From Lactarius indigo (Eukaryota > Basidiomycota > Agaricomycetes > Russulales > Russulaceae): 64,000 bases of DNA. Position 1 is the first letter of the stretch. Each line of letters opens with the position of its first letter. The position numbers were made by a program, and so were the translations under genes. The notes beneath the pieces were generated by a model that was not told where the DNA came from, did no database searches, and saw only the letters and a list, made by a program, of their open reading frames with translations. The stretch covers positions 102,060 through 166,059 of the forward strand of contig JAFKAC010000119.1 in assembly GCA_025766275.1 (NCBI GenBank), given 5' to 3'. Of this stretch, positions 23,448 to 35,804 are shown piece by piece.

Positions 23448-23650
23448 ACAGCTGTGTAGTAGGCTCGCAGTTCTTCACTTGGTATTCGGGTGCCCAGACA
23501 AATTGTTGTATGCGGTATGGGTATGGTCGTCTCAGACTTCCGTCCCGATGTTTTCAAGCAAAACATGTATGCATAGACCTATGCGAGTATTTTATGGTCA
23601 CTTCCCTACTGGATCATAAAACTAGTGTCTTTGAATACAAGTGACTCAAT

Positions 23651-25683
23651 TCACAATGACAGCTTATTTTCTGCCTCGCGGAACATGGCGTCGACGGGCG
23701 GGACGGTTGGCGCAACGCCAGGAGTGCCGGGTCCACTGGTGGGAGCTATGGCGGCATTCATGCGCCGCACACGTTTTGCCTGGATGCCCTTTAACCAGGC
23801 AGTACCACCACTATAAAAGAACGCCATTGAGCCAAACACCATCCAAAGCCCGTACCAATGTAGTCGGCGCCACGCTTCAGCCGCGTCCGACAAGTGGAGG
23901 AGGATGAAAGGTGTGCAAGCAAAGTTGACCATAAGGACCGTGCACACGGTGCCAGCCACATCGTATGCAGTCTTCATCAACGTCGGGGGAGGAGTCGATT
24001 GCTTCGTATCATGGCCATTGGCGGCCTTGCTGTCGTTAGGAGCCGAAATGGGGGGGAGAACGAGAGGGCGGAGTGTCGAACGGGTAAGGCGAGCCACGGT
24101 AGTGATGAAACCACCGAGCAGGAAAGTGAGATAGTATCCCGCTGAGATCCCATGCTGTACCAAAAGAGCCACGCGATGAGCATTTCGCGCAGAAAACCGA
24201 ATACACGGGGCCCAGACGTACCCATATCGCGCTCGTGAGATATGTGAGCATGCTGCTCTGGAACCCGGGTTTCTGACCCTTCGGAGTCACCCGCTTGTAG
24301 ACGCACTCGCGCAGCCACACGTTCGTCTTCATGTTCCACGAATCGACGAGCATCTTGAAGTTCTCTGGGACCTCGATCTTCCACACTTCGACGTTGGCCG
24401 CGCCGTTCCAAGTAGCATCACCTGAGGGGGTATAGCCAGTGAAGCCGAGCCCGGTCAGGATGCTCGCGCCTTCTGTCAGGGTCCATACGCCGTAGTACTT
24501 GGAGCGCTCCACGAAGCCCGCGAGCTGGAGTACGAGAATCCTGTAGGGGCAAAAAAAGACTTAACAGGCCCCCACGCGATGATTGCAAACGAACGAACCT
24601 ATATGGCAGGCTCTGCTCAAGGAACCAATCTGTGACGGCGGTCTGGAAGGATATTTTGGGGGAAACACCCATAAAGATACCGAGGAATCCCAGTGCAAGC
24701 AGCATCTTGCGGTATGCAGTACGCTTACGGCCGTCGGGAAGAGGTCGTCCACGGTGTCCCGACTTGCCTGTGGCGTCGTCGAACAGCGTCCCGTCGATCA
24801 AAGACCGGTATGTTGCATATTCGAGGTACGGGCCAACGAGGATACCGGGGAAGTACAGCCTATACAGGAGGGCTCGGCGGGAGTGGCGGTGCGGAATAAT
24901 GAGAGACTCTTACGAGAAGCCTAGGAATTCGAGCAAGGAAGGGAATTTGGCGACCCGCATCTTCGTTTGCCATTTGTCCAGGTCCTGCGTGCGCGCGTAC
25001 GTTGAACAGGGTCTACGAGTGGTTATATGAGGGGAAGAGCTCACCCCGACTGGCCGCCTGCCGTCCCAGGTGTTCCATGCAAATGTCGTCAATTTCATGA
25101 CAAGTACCATCTGAGGGCCCGAAATGTCGTAGGAGCCATCGAACAAGTCACCGTGCAGCGCACGGTCAATGTGACTTTCAGAAAGGTTCCATTGTTAGGG
25201 GATATTTGGCCTAGGAAAGTTGTCGGGAAAACTCACTTATAAAACAAGTGTCCCATCATAAAACTGGTTCGACACGGTGAGCATACCATAGTTGTGCCAA
25301 CGCCGTGCTTCAAAGACCCACCAGAAAACAATCCACGGCATACGCGGGCCTTGCACGGTGAGGGCAATGTAATACGTGGCTAGCATATCTCCGAGCAGCA
25401 AAAGAAACGGCCATCCCTGATTAAGTACTGGCACAAAGTAAAATGAAGCAACGGCGATGCTGAAGAGGTGTTTGAGGGTCGGCTGTGAAGATGGTATCTT
25501 TACGAATAGGCTGCCCAGGGGGTATGAGGCGAGTAGACATGTGATGAGCTGTTCATGGGAGAGAAGTTTGAATCAGTATTTCCTGGCCTTGTCATCTCTT
25601 TTCCCCTCCCAACTTGCCTTGACCTGGTCAAGCGACGCGCCAGCCTTGGCTGCCAACGGCACAAAAAAGAAATCTAAGGACAT
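23651..25683 (-). CDS. ALE1: Ale1-type lysophospholipid acyltransferase (MBOAT)
   Basis: Start ATG is 25683-25681 (MSLDFFFVPLAAKAG). Exon 1 ends at 25618 and joins LITCLLASYPLGSLF across a GC-AG intron (25549-25617). Further blocks are typical of Ale1/MBOAT5: GPQMVLVMKLTTFAWN, PSLLEFLGF with YFPGILVGPYLEY, and WNMKTNVWLRECVYKRV. TYLTSAIW then joins HGISAGYYLTF, where the catalytic His (codon 24154-24152) is the first codon of an exon. Several hydrophobic membrane segments surround these. A Ser/Pro/Lys insert precedes the last membrane helices, and the tail is Ala/Pro/Thr-rich. The enzyme re-acylates lysophospholipids at the ER in the Lands cycle. The exon reading CFMMGHLFYNHI was needed to keep the frame. 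Confidence 0.92.
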
Positions 25684-26161
25684 GAGAGACGCGAACTGGC
25701 AGGGCGGAGCGGTAGCCGAACCTGACGTCGCCTAGAACGGCCGCGTCGCGTGGAGGCACGGGCGAAAAAGCGCCGTCCCCAACACATCACAACTGTACGA
25801 CGGGCTGCCTACACGGCCATTTCACCTACTGTAGGACCCTAAGGTCGGGTTCGCACGACCGACACTAAGTTGACCACGTGTCGGCCTTATTCGGGGCTAT
25901 TGCCGGGTCAATTGAGTGTTTGAAAGTCTGACGTTAAGCAACGAGTAAATCCAGTCTAAGGACTGGCACGAGAATGAGCCTAGACTAGGGTTGCACGGAC
26001 CTTGGGAATCGAACCGCCACAGAGGGTCAGACACTGTACAATTGAAGATGGTACACTCAAATATATATATTATTGTTCAGTGTGCGTTGTGAATGACCAG
26101 CGTGACCATATGGTACAAAGGGAGCTCCTCATAGCAGTCCGACATATATATATATAAAGTG
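25684..26161. other. Intergenic region upstream of ALE1
   Basis: About 480 bp holding the ALE1 promoter and the 3' end of the MARVEL gene. It contains short AT dinucleotide runs (tatatata) near 26055-26070 and 26143-26155 and a perfect 5-bp inverted repeat around 25842-25859. No gene is supported. Confidence 0.4.
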
Positions 26162-27546
26162 CTACACAGAAATGAGTTCGTATGTCGAACCAGGCCCTGA
26201 GTACGTAGGCGGTTCCCCTCTTGTAAGTCTACGATGTCCCGTATCTGGTCGGGGGTAGCCAGTGGCATTTTGAGGAGTTGCAACGTCGTGTCGTGTCACC
26301 GCCATGGGAACTAGAGAGGCGATAGAGTCCGACGAAGGTAATGGAGATGACGATGAAGTGCTCAGAGGGACCCCTGGTCGAGCGGGAGGATGTGGAGGAA
26401 ACGCAATTCTGCTCCTGAATTGATGCGAAGAGCGGGAGTCCACGGGCTGAGTAGAATCACCAAGTATCGGAACCATCGACTCATTGGACTTTGCCACGAA
26501 AGATGTATCGAACCCGATATCCGGTCGTGGGCCAAAAGTGAGAGCCGGGGCAGAAAATCTTGGTAATTCCTTCACGGGGCATAACCAGACGCGGTGTTTG
26601 CGTACGTGGCATATAGTTGCTACAGTCATTAGGGTGTTTGCATAGAGCATCACTAAGGGGTGTTCATTCAGTAAGGTCTAAACACTTGATCACTATTGCA
26701 ACGCACATTGTATCCAATTAATGAACGAAATGCCCTCTAAAACTTTGTGTTCTGTGCAGTAGGGTCCTTTAAAGGTATTAGCCACCGCCTCGCCCCACCC
26801 GCTAGAGACCAGGGAGAAGAACGCACCAATAGGTACGGGATAACAGTTCGTTCCGGACTGAATACTGTGCTCAGCATATGCACCCGTAGCTACCCACAGA
26901 AACGATACGAAATCTGTTATAGGGTGGGAAGTAAGATAAGGACCCAGAGTGGGACGAAAGGGACGGACAAATGCACGGGGCTTCTATTGCAACTGCCGAG
27001 ATGATGGTCTTTGGGCTCAAGATGGGGGCTATGAGTCTGTCATAACATGAGAAACAAGTGAGCACAGGGTCAACTAGTACTTACAGAGGGGCGACGATCA
27101 AAAAATTGGAGGCCGAGGCCACCAGACCCAAAATCGGGACGACACGGTAACCAATACCATCGTAGTCGAAAGGAGCGTAATCGCGAGGGCGAAGGTACGA
27201 ATTATGCTCTTCTCTCCAGTCTTGCCATGCTTCAGAGTTGTCATCTGGGTCTTGTGGCTTTGGAGCAAATAACAGGCTGATACTGACGCCGATAACCACG
27301 CATGAGAGGATGAGTGAGAAAGCTGTGTATAAAAATAAACCCGGATCAAGTCAGGACTAAAGTGGAGCACAACAGAGGAGTCGTACACAAGACTAACTGA
27401 CGCCCCTGAGGTAAAGTGGGCATGTCTACCTGCTGGGTGGGTGAGAGGAGCGGAAAGGGTGTGCTCGCTCGGTGGAGAAAATGGGGTTGCGTTGTGAGAA
27501 AGTGCGGAGATGTGCTTGTACTTCCACCTCGCGAATCCACTGGCAT
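26162..27546 (-). CDS. MARVEL-domain four-helix membrane protein (first copy)
   Basis: Splicing several short exons gives four hydrophobic helices. They are FSLILSCVVIGVSISLLFA; YRVVPILGLVASASNFLIVA running into LIAPILSPKTIISAVAIEAP; YFVSFLWVATGAYAE; and SFINWIQLMLYANTLMTVATI. A conserved-looking Cys pair lies in the loop before helix 4 (TNCYP and GPYCTEH). The short C-x-x-C-like loop and the FxNW start of the last helix are typical of fungal MARVEL proteins. The C-terminal ~140 residues are Ser/Pro/Arg-rich and probably cytosolic. MARVEL proteins sit in cholesterol-rich membranes and are linked to vesicle traffic and membrane apposition; no specific role can be given. The start is uncertain: ATG 27546 gives a 40-residue leader, and an internal ATG near 27423 is also possible. 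Confidence 0.7.
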
Positions 27547-27633
27547 CTTACGTCAGCGATGATCTACTATAGTAAAACACCTCAGTCCTCGAAAAGGAAA
27601 TATTGTTTGTCAGCTGCTGACCAATACTGTAGT

Positions 27634-27754
27634 GACTAAGCAAAAACCCGCTGTGTTTTCAGGGTGGCTGGCTTCCAACAAAAAAGGAAGGAGCCTTTGA
27701 CTAAGCAAAAATGCGGTGGCTGGCTTTCAACAAAGGAAATGACTCAAGCCTTTA
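27634..27754. repeat. Imperfect tandem duplication, ~60-bp unit
   Basis: Two adjacent copies both start gactaagcaaaaa and share ggtggctggct(t/c)(t/c)ccaacaaa and an ending like agcctt(t/a). Copy 1 is 27634-27698 and copy 2 is 27699-27754. A second short duplication, aaaacaggcagat twice, follows at about 27778-27803. Confidence 0.6.
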
Positions 27755-28120
27755 TGGTGAAAGTTGAAACAAGCTATAAAACAGGCAGATAAAACAGGCA
27801 GATAAAAAAAACCCAAAAAATAAACACAAAAATTGGATTTCCATGCTTGCACTTGAAAGCTTGAACTTCCACACTCACACTTGGACTTTGTGATGTGCAA
27901 GGCTGGGCTGGGCTGGGCTCAAAAGTCTGGGCTTCAGCTGTGCTGATGACTATTGCAAAATCTGGGAAGGAAGGAGTCAAAGGACTGGCTCCAGGTTGGT
28001 CAGATCCACCAACCTGGGGCCAGAAACCCAACTTGATGCCCATCTCAATTTTGTGATGTACTTAGACTTCCAAACTGATGCTTGGGCTCTTGCTTGGGCT
28101 TCTGCACTGATGCTTGAACT

Positions 28121-28800
28121 TCCACACTGACGCCTGGACTTCCACACTGACGCCTGGACTTCCACGCTGACGCCTGGACTTCCACGCTGACGCCTGGACT
28201 TCCACGCTGACGCCTGGACTTCCACGCTGACGCCTGGACTTCCACGCTGACGCCTGGACTTCCACGCTGACGCCTGGACTTCCACGCTGACGCCTGGACT
28301 TCCACGCTGACGCCTGGACTTCCACGCTGACGCCTGGACTTCCACGCTGACGCCTGGACTTCCACGCTGACGCCTGGACTTCCACGCTGACGCCTGGACT
28401 TCCACGCTGACGCCTGGACTTCCACGCTGACGCCTGGACTTCCACGCTGACGCCTGGACTTCCACGCTGACGCCTGGACTTCCACGCTGACGCCTGGACT
28501 TCCACGCTGACGCCTGGACTTCCACGCTGACGCCTGGACTTCCACGCTGACGCCTGGACTTCCACGCTGACGCCTGGACTTCCACGCTGACGCCTGGACT
28601 TCCACGCTGACGCCTGGACTTCCACGCTGACGCCTGGACTTCCACGCTGACGCCTGGACTTCCACGCTGACGCCTGGACTTCCACGCTGACGCCTGGACT
28701 TCCACGCTGACGCCTGGACTTCCACGCTGACGCCTGGACTTCCACGCTGACGCCTGGACTTCCACGCTGACGCCTGGACTTCCACGCTGACGCCTGGACT
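28121..28800. repeat. Minisatellite, 34 copies of a 20-bp unit
   Basis: The unit tccacgctgacgcctggact repeats head to tail with no spacer. The first two copies carry A instead of G at position 6 (tccacactga); the next 32 copies (28161-28800) are identical. Diverged relatives of the unit occur just before it (28060-28120) and near 27860-27890, so the array seems to have grown from one end. Because 20 is not a multiple of 3, the minus strand is open in all three frames, each giving the same cyclic 20-residue repeat. The plus strand has TGA in every frame. I do not call a protein here. Confidence 0.97.
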
Positions 28801-28846
28801 TCATTTAGACCCATATAGGATTGAGTTAAGGTGGAAAAGCAGGGGT

Positions 28847-28908
28847 TTGGGGGCGCAGCCCCCAACAAGCTGAAGCAACCTGTGCCGTAGGCACAGTGCT
28901 GAAGCTTG
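28847..28908. repeat. Two adjacent hairpin-forming inverted repeats
   Basis: Stem 1 is ttggggg (28847-28853), loop cgcag, cccccaa (28859-28865). Stem 2 has a perfect core ctgtgcc/gta/ggcacag (28880-28896). It extends outward through agca/tgct to caagct (28866-28871) pairing with agcttg (28903-28908), leaving a GA/GA internal mismatch and a small bulge. The two hairpins abut, 47 bp after the minisatellite. Such structures occur near ends of some transposons, but I found no transposase and no target-site duplication. Confidence 0.7.
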
Positions 28909-28975
28909 TTTCTTAAATTATACCGCGTGTCACGTTCATCTTTCATAGTACGTACAAAAATAGTCTACACCCACC

Positions 28976-29976
28976 CTACAATGCGAGATAATCACGTACC
29001 TCCTCCTCCGTGAGCTTCCGGAATGTAGGTTTAACACGCCCAGTGACCCCACCAATCTTTCCCTCCTCAAGTTCTGCAAGGGTAGGGACGGTAACCACAC
29101 CAATCTCGATCGTCTTTTCGGTCATCTGTCCCTCAAAGCCTTCTTTAAGCGTCAACAGCGCCGTGTGTATCGCATCCTCTAGGCTGATATCGTCGTTATA
29201 CCTTTGACGCCATGAAAACGTAAGGGCCGAGTGCGTCTGTACAGAAGATTTCACAACGCGCACCGTTTCTCGAGGAATGTCTTTGCATTGGTCATATTTT
29301 TCCCTATCGCGCTCGCCTTCCACGCCCAGAAGGAGCCGGAGGGGTCGACCTGGTAGAGTGTCGGGCCGCGATTTGCGTCGTATCCCGCTACGAGTAGCGA
29401 AACACCATACGGCCGCACGCCACTGCCAAAATACTCAATAATGCATTCAATCGCCCTGAGGGCCTCGTCGGAAGCGTACCCAGACTGTGTGGCCTCCTGC
29501 ATCACCGTCGCGATCTCCTGTGTGAGTACGCGTGTTGGTGGGTACTCTCCATAGATCTTCCAATATGCCTGTGCACTCTTGCGCGCCTTGGCGATGAGAA
29601 TGCGGAAGTCGGGTCCCATTCCAGAGTAAACGATCCCGATATTAGGGCATATCACGGCGACCTTTTCCAGCATCGAGTCGTCAATCAAGATAGATGATGA
29701 CTTTTTCTCGGTTGCGATGACTATCCCATTCGAAGCTACGCGAAATATGTCAGAATGGCTGGGTAGAGCTGACGCGATCTGAAGATGCATCACCCTTAAT
29801 GCCGAGACTTGTTGTCCCCTGTGATACTGCTGCCAGTGCATGTTCGATCTGCACGAGCTTCCCACTAGGGGAGAAGACCGTCAAAGAGTAGCTATACGGG
29901 TTCAGCCAAATGATACTGTTGCGAAACACAACTTCGACGCCTCTCACCTGTACGCGCCTCCGTCCGCAGTGGCCAT
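28976..29976 (-). CDS. PRE8: 20S proteasome subunit alpha2
   Basis: The start exon gives [20 protein letters not shown] with ATG 29976-29974. An intron of about 60 bp precedes the YSLTVF codons. The alpha-type N-terminal signature [16 protein letters not shown] is present, followed by [52 protein letters not shown] and [16 protein letters not shown], which identify the alpha2 type. It ends RDYLAL, with a stop at 28976-28978. About 255 residues, normal for the family. It forms part of the outer ring of the 20S core and has no proteolytic activity. It is divergent from TAD2 with 165 bp between starts. Confidence 0.95.
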
Positions 29977-30141
29977 GACTTGGATGGATATATAATCGTG
30001 AGGAGAAGGTTGTCTACAAAAGACGGAGACGCGTAAGACACTCTCAGGCTGAAGGTGGAAACCACGTGCACGATATCCGCTCTCACCGAATCCGGCCCGT
30101 CGGCCCCAGAATCGGAATCACATCATTCACAACCTTTGACA
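29977..30141. promoter_or_regulatory. Shared divergent promoter, PRE8 and TAD2
   Basis: 165 bp lie between the two divergent ATGs. No clear TATA box serves TAD2; an AT patch (tggatatataatc) lies near 29984-29996 on the PRE8 side. Proteasome genes often carry PACE-like elements (GGTGGCAAA); I see none here. Confidence 0.5.
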
Positions 30142-31850
<1,709 letters not shown>

Positions 31851-31946
31851 ACAAACCTAGTACCTCTGTCTCTACGACTTCAAATTGCCAGCACTCCTTC
31901 TTACTTGCACTCGCGTCGATCACCCGTTGAACTTAGGCTCAGAAAC

Positions 31947-34900
31947 ATGACTTCACCATCGTTAAAGTGGACACCGCACTGCTATCCCCCTACCCGTCGT
32001 TCTGATCATGTCGATGTGTACCGGAGTGGAGCTGGTGGGGAAGTTAAGGTTTCGGATCCGTACAATTGGCTAGAAAAGGATGGAAAAGAGCAAGAGAACT
32101 GGCTCGCCGCTCAGGAAGCTCTGGCGCGAAAATTCTTAGACTCACATCCCGATCGCATAAAGTTGGAGAAAGAAATCAGAGCTAGCACCGACTACGAAAA
32201 AGTAAGCTCCCCCCCGACGGTGATGCCGTGTGACTATATATAGGTTAACAGTTCGGTCTCCCCATACTACGCGACGACGGTAGATGGTACTGGTCATACA
32301 ACAGTGGCCTCCAGGCGCAATCTGGTAAGCTTTCCTTTGCTATTAAGTATGATTCACTCACGTTACTCGTGAAGTCTATTATCGCTCAAAGGATTCCGAG
32401 CTCCCGGATCCCGCCTTTGGGGCTGGCGGTGAAGTGTTTTTCGATGTTCGTGACAACTTCCTCTGCAATTACCCCCGATTTATCCCAAAACATTAGCCAA
32501 ATGTGCTTTCAAACGACGGGTCAGTTTCATTGGCGTCTGCATCTTACTCGCGTGATGGAAAATGGTTTGCCTATGGGCTGTCTCGCTCCGTATGTCGATT
32601 TGGTGGCGGGAACTATGCGAGACGATATCTTATTCCTACATTCAGGGAAGCGACTTCACGAATGTCTATATCCGCTCTACTGAGAATCCGCTCACGGACG
32701 CAAACAACGACTTACGTCTGTCTGATGAGCTCCGATTTGTGAAATTCTCTAGCATCGCTTGGACACATGATAGTAAAGGTTTCTTTTATCAGGTTCGTTA
32801 GCCCGTTTCTCAGCCCATTTAGACCCTCGAACGTCTTCAGAGATTTCCCGATCGCTCTTCAAATGATACATCGAATTCTGATAACGTGACTACGGTCACC
32901 AGTGGTGACAAGGACGCTCAGCTTCTTTACCACAAAATTGGGACCCATCAGTGTACGCCTCTCCATACACACTACGCAACTATCTCGCAGACCTAAGACT
33001 TCATGCAGCCGAAGACCTATTGGTGATGGAAAATCCCGATCAACCTGAATGGTTGTGGGGCGCAGCAGTCTCAGAGGTGGATGGGCGCTGGCTTGAGCTA
33101 TCAGTTTCCAGGGATACATCACGAGTATGTCCCCGCATTTTCCATGGATAATTTTTATCAACTGTGTTTTAGAAAAATCTGCTCTGGCTTGTGGACCTCG
33201 AAAAGGAGCCAATAGGACCGAATTTCCATTGGATCAAGCTGGTGAATGACTTTGAAGCTGAATACAGCGTGTACGCCATGAACTAGCACGTCCACCCCTT
33301 GTCTGTCTCTTATTGTGCCATCCATAGCATCGGAAATGACGGGACCATATTTTACCTTCAAACCAATGTCGACGCGCCGCAATATAAAGTCGTCACTATC
33401 GACGTTGAGGCATTCCGCCGGGCCTCCGAATCAGGCCCGGTACATGTCAAGGACTTCACTAATGTTCTCATTCCCGAGGACAAAGCTGCACATCTGGAGG
33501 ATGCATCAATCCTGGGCCACGACCGTCTGGTGACCGTCTACAAGCGTAATGTCAAAGATGAACTTTACATTCACGATCTCCAAAGTGGTAAGCAACTGAA
33601 ACGCCTCGCCCCGGACCACGTCGGTACGCTCGTCGCGTACGGTCGGCGCACGCAAAAGTTCTTCTTTGTGTGGCTAACTGGTTTTGATACCCCCGGCATC
33701 GCCGCTCGTTACGACTTTTCCGAGTCGAAAGGAGGGAAGGCGGATGGGACGTGGAAGGTCTGGCGCGAGACGAAAGTCGGAGGCCTTGCAGGAGGAGGGG
33801 GCTTTCTTTCCGAACAAATATGGTACAAGAGCAAAGACGGAACCAAGGTCCCCATGTTTATTGTTCGCCATAAGGATACGCCTCTCGACGGCACAGCACC
33901 TGCCATCCAGTATGGTACGTCTCAGTTTTGAACCAATGTAAAATAAGAAACTGATCTCATGTGTAGGTTACGGCGGATTTTCCATCTCGATCGGACCATT
34001 CTTCAGCCCGTCCATTCTTACTGCTATGCGCACGTATGGCTTCGTGCTTGCTGTGCCAAACATACGGGGAGGAGGCGAGTTTGGAGAGGAATGGCACCTC
34101 GCGGGGACGCGAGAGCGCAAGGTGCGGGTGTCTCCACGTGCTGCGAAGAATGGTTATTCTGACTTGTGAACTGGAAGGTAAACTGCTTCGACGACTTCAT
34201 TGCTGCATCGTGAGTAGATCTGGCGCACACAATTCGACCAAAAAGTGACATCCTAGTGCAGGGAGTGGTTGGTTGAGAATAAGTATGCGGCAAAGGGAAA
34301 AATCGCTATCAATGGTGGTTCGAACGGCGGTGCGTCACCTTTTCAATCATCAATTCTCGTCTCAAGGGGAATTAACAGGCCTTCTCGTTTCTGCATGCGT
34401 GAATCGTGCACCCGAGGGTCTTCTTGGGGCCGCTGTTGCTGAAGTTGGTGTCCACGACCTTCTGAAGGTGACAACATTCTCTCCTCTCATATTCATTCCT
34501 CAGGGAAACTCACTACCTGTTTGCCGACAGTTCGCGGACTTCACCATCGGACGCGCATGGACCTCTGACTATGGCGACCCACACGTTCCCAAAGACTTTG
34601 ACTTCATTTATCCAATCTCACCCCTACACAACGTGCCTGCCAACAAAATCCTTCCTCCAACATTACTTCTCACAGCTGATCGTGCGTGATTTCCGACCTA
34701 ATATAGGCCAATTTTGCCAACTAGCCACTCTTGACAGATGATGACCGGGTTGTTCCCATGCATTCCTTCAAGCTCGCGGCAACGCTCCAACACGTCGCAG
34801 GCGGTAACCCAAACCCACTACTGTTGAGACTCGAATTGAAAGCTGGACACGGTGCGGGAAAGTCGACCGAACTCAAGTACGTGTACATTCCAGCGACCAA

Positions 34901-35013
34901 TTGGCCGCCATCCTGACTTGCTCCGTAGGATCAAGGAGGCAGCGGATAAGTGGAGTTTTGTCGCACAAACCATTGGACTGAAATGGCTCGCCGACTCGAA
35001 AGTGACATTATAG
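31947..35013 (+). CDS. Prolyl oligopeptidase (S9A family serine peptidase)
   Basis: Starts [20 protein letters not shown] with ATG 31947. N-terminal blocks [19 protein letters not shown], then [14 protein letters not shown], then [16 protein letters not shown] match POP. A propeller region with many short exons follows. The alpha/beta-hydrolase domain has [25 protein letters not shown] and GGSNGG (catalytic Ser, near 34316). The catalytic Asp is in ADHDDRVVP (an intron splits this block near 34688-34737), and the catalytic His is in KAGHGAGKS. It ends WLADSKVTL at TAG 35011-35013, giving about 740 residues. These cytosolic enzymes cut after proline in short peptides; relatives in some mushrooms also macrocyclise peptides, but no precursor gene is visible here. 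Its 5' half forms the spacer between two inverted copies of its own 3' half. Confidence 0.92.
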
Positions 35014-35470
35014 AAACGTGGTTGGATCCCCCATGGTGTGGTCGCTTCGATAATGTACCCGAGACGTACGAGTTTCACTTGTATCGTGGTGTAGATGCCT
35101 GAGAAGGGATGTCGAGTTATGGGCCAATAGATTTGGAAAACGGACAACGTCAAGATACCGTTTGCATCCTCAGTGACATAGAACCGACGGAGCATGATGG
35201 CCTCTTCACGACGATGGCCATCTGTTGCATTAAATGGTGGGTATTAAGGGCGTTCATGACTGGACCACGACGTGAATTGAGAGAACTCGAGAGCACACCT
35301 ATTGTTGACGCCGAAAAGGCTACCGCAGACGCCGTGATAGTAGTCTCTGCGAGAGGGTACGCTCTGGTGGCGAGTAGTCCAGCCTGAGGAGGGTGAGAGC
35401 AGGGTCGGCAAGGATGGCATCGATAGCCTCAAGCTCAGCATGTCGAGTGGCCTATATCGCAGCAGACGTC
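33260..35470. repeat. Right arm of the large inverted duplication
   Basis: This arm contains the intact 3' half of POP (+) followed by an inverted, broken 3' part of TAD2. It mirrors the left arm at 30400-31850. Homology begins inside the POP intron before SIGNDG (near 33270) and fades near 35470. It is longer than the left arm because the left arm lost about 0.9 kb of POP; it in turn lost the TAD2 active-site segment. Confidence 0.88.
35040..35470 (-). pseudogene. Truncated TAD2 pseudogene in the right arm
   Basis: On the minus strand it matches TAD2 from the intron before the HAE exon through the 3' end ([12 protein letters not shown]). The segment encoding [10 protein letters not shown] through the FGGCG region is missing, so the zinc-binding PCxxC motif is gone. 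The GTACTC splice site used by TAD2 is changed as well, and there is no 5' half. It lies just downstream of the POP stop in opposite orientation, so POP read-through would be antisense to TAD2. Confidence 0.85.
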
Positions 35471-35804
35471 AGTATATGGTCCTTGTCAAGCATAGGTGAC
35501 TCGCAACTATCCCAGCTTACCTCAGCACCCAGGACTTTGTGGAAGCTGGCTTCAGCCCTACAGATCATACGTTCTATTGTACAGTCATAGGTCGTGAAAG
35601 AGCACTTAGGACATCATATGCGCGCCTTATAACTCTTGTTACACGGTATCAGCAGTAACCTTCGCAGAGATTCTATCGCAGACCCCATAAAGTTCGGGCC
35701 AATGAACAGAGAGAATCTCGTTCTTTTCTATCGCCAAACAGCTACATGCGGAGTGTGCCTACAGCACAACACAAGTACATAATTATATTTCTTTTCAACC
35801 ATCT
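35471..35804. other. Gap between the inverted duplication and PRX1
   Basis: About 330 bp that should hold the 3' end of the minus-strand peroxiredoxin gene. Homology to TAD2 is no longer clear here. No gene is supported. Confidence 0.4.

Noticed and set aside
25838..26015. ggttcg-containing motifs, including gggaatcgaacc (a B-box-like sequence on the minus strand)
   Set aside because: Stems around the loops do not pair in tRNA geometry and no A box sits at the right distance.
27977..28946. Three long minus-strand frames (246-294 codons) across the minisatellite
   Set aside because: They come from a 20-bp repeat lacking stops on that strand; no start context, intron pattern or conserved flank supports a gene. 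Reported as a finding, not as a CDS.
31947..35013. Possibility that POP is a peptide macrocyclase in a cyclic-peptide cluster
   Set aside because: No precursor-peptide gene or other pathway genes are nearby, and the sequence fits general cytosolic POP.
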